This document shows, in pieces, positions 1 through 9,414 of a DNA stretch of 64,000 nt (positions are counted from its first letter, which is position 1; each line of letters opens with the position of its first letter). This stretch comes from Collinsella aerofaciens (GTDB lineage: Bacteria > Actinomycetota > Coriobacteriia > Coriobacteriales > Coriobacteriaceae). A model generated the notes under the pieces. That model made no database searches and was not told the origin of the DNA. It saw only the letters and a list, made by a program, of their open reading frames with translations. The position numbers were made by a program, and so were the translations under genes. The stretch covers positions 1 through 64,000 of the forward strand of contig NZ_CAAKNY010000031.1 in NCBI RefSeq assembly GCF_901212495.1, written 5' to 3'.

Positions 1-61
1 AAAAAAGCCCCGTCCCAAATTAGCTACCCCGGCCCCGGCGGTTGGGGAGGGCGGGCTCCGT

Positions 62-67
62 TATAAT
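62..67 (+). promoter_or_regulatory. -10 element upstream of the DUF1846 gene
   Basis: A perfect TATAAT lies 40 bases before the chosen start of the first gene. No good -35 sits at 17 bases; a TTGGGG at 42-47 is only 14 bases away. The extreme left edge (7-15) carries a CCCCGTCCC string that may be the end of a GGGAC-type palindrome cut by the window. Confidence 0.5.
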
Positions 68-106
68 CGCCTAAGACATTAAATGGAAACGGGACGGGAG
101 CCATAC

Positions 107-1588
107 ATGCGCCAGGGTTTCGACAACGCGAAGTATATCGAGCTGCAGGCCGCTCATATTAAGGAGCGCATCTCGCAGTTTGGCGGCAAGCTGTACTTGG
201 AGTTTGGCGGCAAGCTGTTTGACGACTATCACGCGAGCCGCGTGCTGCCGGGTTTTGAGCCGGACAGCAAGTTTCGCATGCTCAAGAGCATTGCCGACGA
301 CGTCGAGGTCATCATCGCCATTAACGCGAACCACATCGAGAAGAACAAGGCTCGCGGTGACCTGGGCATTACCTATGACGAGGACGTTTTGCGCCTGGTC
401 GACCTGTTCCGCGGCAACGGTTTTGCTGTCGCGGCCGTGGTCATCACCCAGTACGCCGGCCAGCCCGCCGCCGATGTGTTCCGCAATCGCCTGAACGCGC
501 TCGGCATTCCCGCCAAGTTGCACTATCCCATCGAGGGCTATCCACACGATGTCGATCTGATCGTGTCCGACGACGGCTATGGCAAGAACGAGTTTGTCGA
601 GACCACCCGTCCGCTTGTCGTGGTCACCGCTCCCGGCCCCGGCTCGGGCAAGCTCGCCACCTGCCTGTCTCAGCTCTATCACGAGCACAAGCACGGCACC
701 GCCGCCGGCTACGCCAAGTTCGAGACGTTCCCGGTCTGGAATCTGCCCCTCACGCATCCGGTCAACATCGCCTATGAGGCCGCCACGGCCGACCTCGACG
801 ATGCCAATATCATCGACTCCTTCCACTTGGAGGCCTACAACAAGACCACGGTCAACTACAACCGTGACGTCGAGGCTTTCCCAGTGGTCCGTGCCCTGAT
901 GGAAAAGATTCTGGGGGAGAGCCCCTACCAGAGTCCCACCGACATGGGTGTAAATATGGTCGGCTTTGCCATCACCGATGACGATGCCTGTCGCGATGCC
1001 TCCAAGATGGAGATCGTCCGCCGCTACTTTGCTGCGGTCGAGGCCGTGCGCCGCACCGGTGTGGGCGATGAGCAGGTTGATCGTCTCAAGCTCATTATGA
1101 AGAAGGCCGGTATCGACAAGAATTACTCGCCGGCACGCTCGGCCGCCCTTACCAGGGAGCAGCTGACGGGTGGCCCCGTAGGCGCCATGGTCATGCCCGA
1201 CGGCTCCGTGGTGACCGGCAAGACTTCCACACGCCTGGGCGCCTCGAGCTCGCTCATCATGAATGCGCTTAAGCATGTCTCGGGCGTTGACCTTGAGCTC
1301 GAGGTTATTAGCGATGAGGCGATCGAGCCTATCAGCAAGCTCAAGACACATTTCCTGGGTAGCAAGAACCCGCGCCTGCACACCGATGAGACGCTTATGG
1401 CGCTCTCGATCACCTCGGCAACGAGCGAGACGGCGGCCCGCGTCCTTTCGGGCCTGGAGCAGCTGCGCGGCTGTGATGCCTTCTTTAGCGTGATCATCTC
1501 GCCGACGGACGAGACGGTGTTGCGCAAGCTGGGCATCAACGTGTGCTGCGAGCCCAAGTTCGAGCGCCACGGTTTCTTCCACCGCTAA
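107..1588 (+). CDS. DUF1846 (UPF0371) family protein
   Basis: The 493-residue product matches the DUF1846/UPF0371 family as I remember it: an N-terminus beginning RQGFDNAKYIELQ, a central stretch TAPGPGSGKLATCLSQLYHE near residue 180 that resembles a nucleotide-binding loop, and a C-terminal half resembling a second alpha/beta domain. The family is widespread in Firmicutes and Actinomycetota, and I know of no firmly established reaction. The start at 107 is preferred over an in-frame ATG at 83 because GGGAG lies six bases before it. The protein is soluble, with no signal peptide or membrane segment. The gene stands alone between its own TATAAT and a terminator. Confidence 0.85.
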   Translation: MRQGFDNAKYIELQAAHIKERISQFGGKLYLEFGGKLFDDYHASRVLPGFEPDSKFRMLKSIADDVEVIIAINANHIEKNKARGDLGITYDEDVLRLVDLFRGNGFAVAAVVITQYAGQPAADVFRNRLNALGIPAKLHYPIEGYPHDVDLIVSDDGYGKNEFVETTRPLVVVTAPGPGSGKLATCLSQLYHEHKHGTAAGYAKFETFPVWNLPLTHPVNIAYEAATADLDDANIIDSFHLEAYNKTTVNYNRDVEAFPVVRALMEKILGESPYQSPTDMGVNMVGFAITDDDACRDASKMEIVRRYFAAVEAVRRTGVGDEQVDRLKLIMKKAGIDKNYSPARSAALTREQLTGGPVGAMVMPDGSVVTGKTSTRLGASSSLIMNALKHVSGVDLELEVISDEAIEPISKLKTHFLGSKNPRLHTDETLMALSITSATSETAARVLSGLEQLRGCDAFFSVIISPTDETVLRKLGINVCCEPKFERHGFFHR

Positions 1589-1607
1589 GCCTGGATAAAT
1601 TGGTCTG

Positions 1608-1648
1608 AAAGGGGCACATCGGGTATACATTCGGTGTGCCCCTTTTAT
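1608..1648 (+). terminator. Intrinsic terminator after the DUF1846 gene
   Basis: A 10-bp stem AAGGGGCACA (1609-1618) pairs with TGTGCCCCTT (1635-1644) and runs into TTTT. It lies 20 bases past the stop codon. Confidence 0.85.
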
Positions 1649-1711
1649 CAACAAAGTTACCGTTTAACCTAAAATTAGCCTGTTTACCTGCCTATAAGCG
1701 ATTTGGGCGGT

Positions 1712-1732
1712 ATACAATAACCCTAATTGTAT
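1712..1732. promoter_or_regulatory. Operator-like inverted repeat before the small winged-helix gene
   Basis: ATACAAT (1712-1718) and ATTGTAT (1726-1732) form a perfect 7-bp dyad with a 7-base spacer. The left arm also resembles a -10 hexamer. It lies about 105 bases before the start of the downstream DNA-binding-type protein, so autoregulation is plausible but inferred. The rest of 1649-1837 holds two small hairpins (for example ATCCT...AGGAT at 1734-1749) and no gene that I can support. Confidence 0.35.
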
Positions 1733-1837
1733 CATCCTTATGCGAGGATGCCGCATGATGGATGTTGCCGGCCATCATGGGGTGTGCCGGTCGCGCACGG
1801 TGCAAGTGATGTCCGTGCTCGGTTTGAGGAGGCTGCC

Positions 1838-2176
1838 ATGGCTGGCAAGGGTCGTGCGAGTGTCAACGATATGAAGCGTGTCGAGGTGCAGGTGCTGATG
1901 GAGATTGCACGGCAGTCCGAAGACAACGGCGGACTTTATGGCTTTTCGCGCAAGACGCTTGCCGAGCGTGTGGGGGTGTCTCCGTATCGCGCCCGCGCGG
2001 CAATTGAACGCTTGGAATCCGAAGACATCATTGAGGTCGTCTCGCGCTACAGCGACGACGGCGGCCAGCTCGCAAATGGCATTTGTCTCACGGAGCGTGG
2101 CGAGTGGTATCTAGAGGGCATCCGTGCCGGTATGCTCGTGCAGGACTTGATCAAGGACGAAGTCGCCGATCGATAA
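1838..2176 (+). CDS. Small winged helix-turn-helix protein
   Basis: The 112-residue product looks like a single winged helix-turn-helix domain. Residues near 12-70 read as helix, then GFSRKTLAERVGVSPYRARA as the recognition helix region, then a wing around IIEVVSRYSDDGG. It resembles the DNA-binding part of Rrf2- or GntR-type regulators but has no visible ligand domain and no cysteine cluster. The start at 1838 is supported by GAGGAGG seven bases upstream; an in-frame start at 1727 lacks a ribosome site. It lies alone between two terminators just before pyrG. Target and signal are unknown. Confidence 0.65.
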   Translation: MAGKGRASVNDMKRVEVQVLMEIARQSEDNGGLYGFSRKTLAERVGVSPYRARAAIERLESEDIIEVVSRYSDDGGQLANGICLTERGEWYLEGIRAGMLVQDLIKDEVADR

Positions 2177-2200
2177 CAGCGCGCACTCATAGGGGAAACG

Positions 2201-2232
2201 ACGCCGCCTGGGCGACCGGACGGCGTTTTGTT
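2201..2232 (+). terminator. Probable terminator before pyrG
   Basis: ACGCCG (2201-2206) pairs with CGGCGT (2221-2226), followed by TTTGTTT. It is placed 24 bases after the preceding stop. Confidence 0.65.
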
Positions 2233-2347
2233 TCGAGATGGAGAAATGCGATTGCTCGTAAGAAAATTGTGTGCGTCGCGCGTCGCGAGTATTACAATGG
2301 AGACCCGTAAGATGTGTATGGACAACTTCTACGGGAAGCGCAGGTAA

Positions 2348-4015
<1,668 letters not shown>

Positions 4016-4017
4016 GG

Positions 4018-4959
4018 GTGCCGGCGAACCAAGAATATGCCGAAGCTACTCCCTCGTCGCTCGCTGTGGCGGTGGGGGAGTATCTCGATTACCTTGCGGT
4101 CGAGCGGGGCTTGGCGCGCAATACGATTGCGGCCTACCGTCGTGACCTGACGACGTACTGCGCCTATCTGGAGCGGGCTGACATTGCGTCTTTTGAAGAT
4201 GTGAGCCGTCAGGTCGTGGAGGGCTTTGTTGCCGATCGCCGCGATGGAGGCTATTCCGACGCCTCGGTGGAGCGCGCGCTTGCTGCCGTGAAGGGTCTGC
4301 ATGCCTTTTTGGTGCGCGATGGGGCCGTGGCCCAAAACCCGACGGCGGCGTTGCGCCTGCCCAAAAAGGCAGATCGCCTGCCGGAATACCTTTCGGTGGA
4401 GGATGTCTCGGCATTGCTCGATCAAGACTTTCCCGAGGGCGAGATGGGACTGCGCGATCATGCCATCTTGGAAGTGCTTTACGGTTGCGGCTTGCGCGTG
4501 AGTGAGCTGGTTGGGCTCGATGTGGGCGATATCCATATTGATGACGGGTTTGTCCTGGTGCGCGGTAAGGGCTCCAAGGAGCGTCTGGCCCCGTTGGTGG
4601 GAAGCGCGGCGCGTGCCCTGACACACTATATAGGTGACGGGCGCACTCTCCTGGCCGCCCATGCTCACGGGACGGAGACCTTGGCGGTCTTTTTAAATAA
4701 GAACGGACGTCGCCTGTCGCGCCAAGCCGTGCATGCGATATGCGAGCGGTATGGGCGCCAGGTGGGGCTGGTGGGGCTCCATCCCCATACCTTGCGCCAC
4801 TCCTTTGCCACCCACATGCTCGCGGGCGGTGCCGACCTGCGTGTGCTGCAGGAGATTTTGGGCCATGCCGATATTTCGACCACGCAGGTCTACACGCATG
4901 TCGACCGCACGCAACTGACCGAAGTCTATCTGGCGGCGCATCCGCTGGCACATCGCTAG
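4018..4959 (+). CDS. xerD: Tyrosine recombinase XerD
   Basis: A site-specific recombinase expected to act with XerC at dif to resolve chromosome dimers. The 313 residues comprise an N-terminal SAM-like core-binding domain (about 15-105) and a catalytic domain. The active-site set is visible: Arg160 in GLRVSEL, Lys184, His257 and Arg260 in HPHTLRHSFATHML, His283 in LGHADISTTQ, and the nucleophile Tyr292. The start is GTG, two bases after the pyrG stop, implying translational coupling. XerC and XerD are hard to tell apart by eye; the sequence pattern and pyrG neighbourhood favour XerD. No phage or integron context is visible, so a housekeeping role is most likely. Confidence 0.9.
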   Translation: MPANQEYAEATPSSLAVAVGEYLDYLAVERGLARNTIAAYRRDLTTYCAYLERADIASFEDVSRQVVEGFVADRRDGGYSDASVERALAAVKGLHAFLVRDGAVAQNPTAALRLPKKADRLPEYLSVEDVSALLDQDFPEGEMGLRDHAILEVLYGCGLRVSELVGLDVGDIHIDDGFVLVRGKGSKERLAPLVGSAARALTHYIGDGRTLLAAHAHGTETLAVFLNKNGRRLSRQAVHAICERYGRQVGLVGLHPHTLRHSFATHMLAGGADLRVLQEILGHADISTTQVYTHVDRTQLTEVYLAAHPLAHR

Positions 4960-4994
4960 CACCTCGCTGACCTGCATATTTATACATATTAAAG

Positions 4995-5061
4995 GGGACG
5001 GGCCCCAGATTGCCGAGACGCACTTTTGCGCACATGGGCAATCTGGGGCCCGTCCCATTTT
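4995..5061. repeat. GGGAC-core palindrome acting as terminator after xerD
   Basis: A perfect 20-bp inverted repeat (arms 4995-5014 and 5037-5056, outer sequence GGGACGGGCCCCAGATTGCC) is followed by ATTTTT. It ends the pyrG-xerD unit and separates it from the dcw promoter region. The GGGAC/GTCCC outer core recurs in many palindromes of this window. Between 5062 and 5222 I see a dyad CCTCAAGGTCAAC/GTTGAGG near 5155-5180 and two TGGGG boxes at 5104 and 5114, but no gene. Confidence 0.75.
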
Positions 5062-5222
5062 TCGCCAGACACCGACGCGGTGGTGGGCCGTGTGTACCGT
5101 GGGTGGGGGAGTTTGGGGGCGATGTGAACGGTGTGTAAAGGGACGTAAAAATCGCCTCAAGGTCAACTTGAAGGTTGAGGTTCGCGGGCGTGGTTCTACA
5201 GGTGGCATCCCGACTTTGCTGC

Positions 5223-5257
5223 AAACACAACATATTGTGTTTTCGAACATATGCTCG
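5223..5257. promoter_or_regulatory. Palindrome plus LexA-like box upstream of mraZ
   Basis: Two sites lie side by side. AAACACAA-CATA-TTGTGTTT (5223-5242) is a perfect 8-bp dyad. Two bases on, CGAACATATGCTCG (5244-5257) differs by one base from CGAACATATGTTCG, the Gram-positive SOS-box type. They lie roughly 80-120 bases upstream of the mapped-by-eye mraZ promoter. Binding by LexA or any other regulator is inferred from sequence alone. Confidence 0.45.
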
Positions 5258-5276
5258 GGGGTGTTTTGCAACATAT

Positions 5277-5317
5277 TGGGGGTGGAGTGGTGGGGAGAGG
5301 TGGGGGAAGGGGTGGGG
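5277..5317. promoter_or_regulatory. MraZ-type TGGGG box cluster
   Basis: TGGGG occurs at 5277, 5291, 5301 and 5313, with further TGG steps between and another at 5333. MraZ of other bacteria binds direct TGGG repeats about 10 bases apart just upstream of its own promoter. The 5291/5301 pair has that spacing, and the cluster abuts the -35. A second pair at 5104 and 5114 is also 10 bases apart. Confidence 0.65.
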
Positions 5318-5324
5318 AAAGGTG

Positions 5325-5353
5325 TTGAAAAATGGGGCAGTTCCCCATATTAT
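5325..5353 (+). promoter_or_regulatory. Promoter of the dcw cluster (mraZ)
   Basis: TTGAAA (5325-5330), a 17-base spacer and TATTAT (5348-5353) make the best sigma-70-type promoter in the window. The spacer carries a small palindrome TGGGG-CAGTT-CCCCA. Predicted transcription start is near 5360, giving a leader of about 60 bases to mraZ. Confidence 0.75.
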
Positions 5354-5421
5354 TGATGACGTCGACAGGCGGGGTGGTTCCCCGCGTACGTGCCATCTGA
5401 GTAACCGAGGGGAGGGCGCAC

Positions 5422-5856
5422 ATGGGAATGACGGGTGCATACGAGCGCAATCTCGATGCAAAAGGTCGTCTATCCCTGCCTGCACCCCTTCGCGAGGAGC
5501 TTGGAGAGCACGTTCGCGTGTTCAAAGCCCTGGATGTCGATGCTCTGTACGTGTTCTCTGCCGAGGCCTTCGATAAGTGGGTCGAAGGACTCTTCGCGGG
5601 TCGTGAGGGCCACGAGGGTTTTAACCCGCGTGACATCAACGACCAGAAGCTCATGAGGGCGATCAACAAGCGCACCACGTCGATGGATGTGGACAGCGCG
5701 GGTCGTATCGGTCTTTCTGAGTCTCTCCGCAAGCAGGCGAACCTCGACCGCGAGGTCACGGTTGTGGGCAACTACGACCACCTTGAGGTTTGGGACCGCG
5801 CTACGGCCGATGAGGACGATGACGACGAGGCCCTGCTGGACCTCTTCTTCTCGTAA
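5422..5856 (+). CDS. mraZ: Transcriptional regulator MraZ
   Basis: MraZ binds DNA and regulates the dcw operon, starting with its own promoter. The 144 residues hold two MraZ half-domains: YERNLDAKGRLSLPAPLREEL near 7-27, and DSAGRIGLSESLRKQANLDREVTVVGNYDHLEVWD near 90-125, each with the family's D-x-x-GR core. The C-terminus is a short acidic tail (DEDDDDEALLDLFFS). The ATG at 5422 follows GAGGGGAGGGC. It is the first gene of the cluster, 20 bases before rsmH, and the TGGGG boxes upstream fit its known type of operator. Confidence 0.93.
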   Translation: MGMTGAYERNLDAKGRLSLPAPLREELGEHVRVFKALDVDALYVFSAEAFDKWVEGLFAGREGHEGFNPRDINDQKLMRAINKRTTSMDVDSAGRIGLSESLRKQANLDREVTVVGNYDHLEVWDRATADEDDDDEALLDLFFS

Positions 5857-5876
5857 GGGCAAGGCACGAGTGACGG

Positions 5877-6842
5877 ATGGAGCGTGGGATCTTGACACAA
5901 GAATATCGGCATGAACCTGTCATGCTCGGCGAAGTGCTTGAGTCGCTGCAGCTAAAGAGCGGCTCCGTCGTCTGCGACTGCACCCTTGGCGGTGCCGGCC
6001 ATTCGGTAAAGATGGCCGCGCAGGTGGGGGAGACCGGCCTTTTGCTCGGCGTCGATCAGGACGACATGGCCCTCGAGGCCGCTGGCGCCCGTCTGGACCG
6101 CGAGGTTCCCGGCGTACCGCACCAGCTGCTGAAGGGCAACTTCGGCGACTTGGACGAGCTGCTTTGCTCGTCCGAGGTGCCCGGGGTCGATGGCTTCCTG
6201 TTCGACTTGGGCGTTTCGTCGCCGCAACTCGATATCCCCGGCAGGGGCTTTTCGTACAACGAGGACGCCCCATTGGACATGCGGATGGATCCGGGTAACA
6301 ACACCTTAAACGCAGCTGAGGTCATCAACACCTATAACGAACACGACCTCGCCCGGATTCTACGCGTCTACGGCGAAGAGAAGTTCGCCTCGCAGATCGC
6401 ACATGAGATCGTGCGCCGTCGCGAGCATGAACCGATCGAAACCACCGGTCAGTTTGTCGAGATCATCAAGGCTGGCATCCCCGCTGCCGCTCGTCGGCAT
6501 GGCGGACACCCGGCCAAGAAAAGTTTCCAGGCTATTCGCATCGAGGTCAATCACGAACTCGATGTGCTCGAGCGAGGGCTTGACGCCGCCACCAGGTGGC
6601 TCAACCCGGGCGGACGCATTTGCGTCATCTCGTATCACTCGCTCGAGGACCGTATCGTAAAGAACCACTTTAAGGAGATGAGCCAGGGGTGCACGTGTCC
6701 GCCGGAGATTCCGGTGTGCGTGTGCGGCAACGTGCCGATACTCAAGGTCATCACCCGCAAACCCCTGGTTGCCCAACCCGATGAGGTTGCGCGCAACCCT
6801 CGGGCGAGATCAGCCAAGATCCGCGTGGCGCAGCGTCTGTAG
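5877..6842 (+). CDS. rsmH: 16S rRNA m4C1402 methyltransferase RsmH
   Basis: This S-adenosylmethionine-dependent enzyme methylates N4 of C1402 in 16S rRNA and is the usual second gene of dcw clusters. At up to 321 residues it has the family features: HEPVMLGEVLESL at the start, VCDCTLGGAGHS as the SAM-binding loop, DLGVSSPQLD, and FQAIRIEVNHEL in the C-terminal half. The ATG at 5877 has a poor ribosome site. A TTG at 5892, nine bases after GGAG and giving MTQEYRHEPVML, is a serious alternative. Confidence 0.95.
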   Translation: MERGILTQEYRHEPVMLGEVLESLQLKSGSVVCDCTLGGAGHSVKMAAQVGETGLLLGVDQDDMALEAAGARLDREVPGVPHQLLKGNFGDLDELLCSSEVPGVDGFLFDLGVSSPQLDIPGRGFSYNEDAPLDMRMDPGNNTLNAAEVINTYNEHDLARILRVYGEEKFASQIAHEIVRRREHEPIETTGQFVEIIKAGIPAAARRHGGHPAKKSFQAIRIEVNHELDVLERGLDAATRWLNPGGRICVISYHSLEDRIVKNHFKEMSQGCTCPPEIPVCVCGNVPILKVITRKPLVAQPDEVARNPRARSAKIRVAQRL

Positions 6843-6932
6843 ACGTGACCGCGCGATATTGGACCTCCCGCTCGTACCACAAACGAAGCTTAAACACACT
6901 ACCAACGTACTCGGGATGGGAGGCGGCATATC

Positions 6933-7403
6933 ATGGGCTACAACACCTCAAACGCAGCACTTGCCTATGATATGAACGCCATGCCCGCCTATCGTGAGAC
7001 ACCGCAGGCTCCTGTTGCTCCCCGCGAGCAGCGCACGCCGCGCTTTGATGTCTACACGGGCGCGGGCCGTCAGGCAAACCAGGCGGTAAGCCCGGTTTTC
7101 ATGAGCGTTCTTAAAACGTTTTGCATCATAGCGGCTATCTTCATGACGATCGGTGTCGCCCGTGTGGCGCTCGCCGGCGCTACAGCCCAGGTGCTCAACA
7201 GCAACGCCGCGCTTACCAACACGCTCGAGAAGGCGACCGATGAGAGCTCAGACTTGGAGGTCATGCATTCGGTCTATGGTGCCGACACGCGCATTCGCGA
7301 CCTTGCGGGCGCTTATGGCATGGTGGAGCCCAGCGAGAGCGTTACACTTGATTTTTCGCAGGATGCAGCCGCGGGCGCTAGCTCGACCGCGGCCGCTCAG
7401 TAA
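6933..7403 (+). CDS. ftsL: FtsL-like septum formation protein
   Basis: The 156-residue bitopic protein sits exactly where ftsL is expected, between rsmH and ftsI. It has a cytoplasmic N-terminus of about 60 residues, one membrane segment (about 61-83, SVLKTFCIIAAIFMTIGVARVAL), then a short extracytoplasmic region with leucine/asparagine heptad character and a low-complexity Ala/Ser end. FtsL forms a coiled coil with its partners and activates FtsW-FtsI. Sequence conservation in this family is low, so the name rests on topology and position. GGGAGG precedes the ATG. The intergenic 6843-6932 shows nothing beyond this ribosome site. Confidence 0.75.
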   Translation: MGYNTSNAALAYDMNAMPAYRETPQAPVAPREQRTPRFDVYTGAGRQANQAVSPVFMSVLKTFCIIAAIFMTIGVARVALAGATAQVLNSNAALTNTLEKATDESSDLEVMHSVYGADTRIRDLAGAYGMVEPSESVTLDFSQDAAAGASSTAAAQ

Positions 7404-7420
7404 CAAGACGGTAGCTGAGT

Positions 7421-9289
7421 ATGACAAATGACTATCGCCGCGGTTCCGACGGGGGTCGCGGTTCTGGACGTCCCTCATCGCGGGGACGTTCTGGTTATCA
7501 AGGAACGGGTCGGCCATCTTACAACGCGAGGCCGTCCTATGGCAACGACCCTGCGTCGCGTCTCCGTGGCTCGAGTGGTCCTCAAATACATAACACCAGA
7601 CCGCGCAAGAGCTCGTCGTCGACCGAATGGCTCACGGGCACGCCGCTGCCCCGTCGTAAAGCCGTCATGGGCTTCATCGGGCTTGGCTTGGGTTTGGGCG
7701 TCCTTCGCCTTGCCGACTATCAAATCGTGGAAGCCGATAAGTTACGCGACCGCGCCGATGCACGTCGCTTGCTTGCGCAGACGCTGTATGCCAAGCGCGG
7801 TACCATCTATGACCGTAACGGCAACGTGCTGACGTCGTCGGTCGAATGCCGCAACATCGCCGTGAATCCTCAGCTTATCGAGGACGTTGACAAGACGGTA
7901 TCGGCACTGGTCAAAGCTACGGGCATCGATAAAAAAACCTGTCGGGATCTCGTTTTGTCCGATGGCACCTGGGTGTATATCAAACGTCAGGTGGACGAGG
8001 ACGATGCCGCGGCGCTGGAGAAGAAGAACCTGCCGGGCGTGCTCTTTGAGCAGGCCATGAAGCGCGTGTACCCCTACGGCAACCTGGCATCGCAGGTACT
8101 TGGCGTGGTAAACGTGGACAACGACGGTCTGACGGGCATCGAAAAACAATACAACAAGCTTTTGACCGGAACCAACGGTTCGCTGGTGCGTGAGCGGGCG
8201 AGGGACGGTAGCTATATCGCGGGCGGCGCCTATAAGAAGGTTGCCGCGGTGGACGGCGTGGACATCGTGACGACGCTCGATGTCAATATCCAGCGTGCCG
8301 CCGAGGACGCCCTGGCCGAGGCGGTCGAAAAGACTAAGGCCAAGAATGGCTCGGCCCTGGTCACCGATCCCACGACGGGCGAGATTCTGGCGGCATGTTC
8401 GTATCCGACATATGACCAGACCGATCTGGAAAACGCTAAGACCGAGGACATGAATTTGCGCCTGGTTACCGATGCCTACGAGCCCGGCTCGGTCTTTAAG
8501 ACGCTCGTGGCCGGTGCCGGCTTCGACTTGGGCGCCGTGCGTTCGAACACGTCGTTTGCGGTGCCGGCGAGCATTAAGGTTGGCGACGACACCGTTACCG
8601 ACGCCGACAAGCGCGACTACACCATGACCATGGACGTTCGCGAGATGATGCGCCGTTCGTCCAATGTGGGCTTTGTCCTGGTGGGACGCAAGATCGGTGC
8701 CGATGATTTTGCCGCCTATGTGGACAAGTGGGGTATCGGTCATAGCTCCGGTGTCGATTTTCCGGGTGAGAGTCTGGGCATCGTCAAGGAGCGCGACCAG
8801 TACGACGGCGCCACGCTGGGCTCGATGAGCTTTGGCCAGGCGCTGTCCGTCTCGCCGATTGAGGTCGCGCGTGCCGTGGGCGGCATCGCGAACGGCGGCG
8901 TGATGATGACTCCGCACTTCTATAAGTCCAGCAAGGGCGATGAGAAGGACTGGGGCGAAGGCGAGCGTGTGATTTCGGAGGACGCTGCAGCCCAGGTGAC
9001 ATCGTGCATGCAGACGGTCGTGTCCGAAGGCACGGGCGTCGGCGGTGCGGTCGATGGCTATGACGTGGCGGGCAAGACCGGTACGGCCGAGCGTGCTGAC
9101 GAGAACGGCGGTTACCTCAAGGAGAACTACATGTCGTCCTTTATGGGCTTTGCGCCGGCACAATCGCCCAAGGTGCTGTGCTATATCACACTCGATGGAA
9201 CGCCGAGTGGCTCGGATGCCGCCGCGGTGCCATTCCAGTCCATTATGGCCAACGCGCTCGACGTGCTGGGTATCCCGCGCACAAAGTAG
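7421..9289 (+). CDS. ftsI: Division transpeptidase FtsI (class B penicillin-binding protein)
   Basis: FtsI cross-links septal peptidoglycan. The 622 residues start with about 78 residues of Gly/Ser/Arg/Tyr-rich, probably disordered cytoplasmic sequence, then a membrane anchor (about 81-98), the dimerisation-domain motif RGTIYDRNGNVL near 126-137, and the transpeptidase domain with Ser357-x-x-Lys360 (GSVFK), SSN at 413-415 and KTGTAE at 552-557. No PASTA domains follow. The disordered tail is longer than in most FtsI proteins. It lies 17 bases after ftsL and 125 bases before murF. Confidence 0.95.
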   Translation: MTNDYRRGSDGGRGSGRPSSRGRSGYQGTGRPSYNARPSYGNDPASRLRGSSGPQIHNTRPRKSSSSTEWLTGTPLPRRKAVMGFIGLGLGLGVLRLADYQIVEADKLRDRADARRLLAQTLYAKRGTIYDRNGNVLTSSVECRNIAVNPQLIEDVDKTVSALVKATGIDKKTCRDLVLSDGTWVYIKRQVDEDDAAALEKKNLPGVLFEQAMKRVYPYGNLASQVLGVVNVDNDGLTGIEKQYNKLLTGTNGSLVRERARDGSYIAGGAYKKVAAVDGVDIVTTLDVNIQRAAEDALAEAVEKTKAKNGSALVTDPTTGEILAACSYPTYDQTDLENAKTEDMNLRLVTDAYEPGSVFKTLVAGAGFDLGAVRSNTSFAVPASIKVGDDTVTDADKRDYTMTMDVREMMRRSSNVGFVLVGRKIGADDFAAYVDKWGIGHSSGVDFPGESLGIVKERDQYDGATLGSMSFGQALSVSPIEVARAVGGIANGGVMMTPHFYKSSKGDEKDWGEGERVISEDAAAQVTSCMQTVVSEGTGVGGAVDGYDVAGKTGTAERADENGGYLKENYMSSFMGFAPAQSPKVLCYITLDGTPSGSDAAAVPFQSIMANALDVLGIPRTK

Positions 9290-9414
9290 GGGGTTACAGT
9301 CTTGAGCGTGGTCTGCCGTTTGATCTGAAGGGTGTTCACATGCCCTGCACCACGCGCGCATGGCAGTGGGATACAATACGCCGATAGCATTATTAGGTTT
9401 ACAGGGGAGCTGCA

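Noticed and set aside
4018-4959. Phage or integrative-element integrase
   Set aside because: It is coupled to pyrG with no attachment-site repeats or phage genes near, and reads as a housekeeping Xer recombinase.
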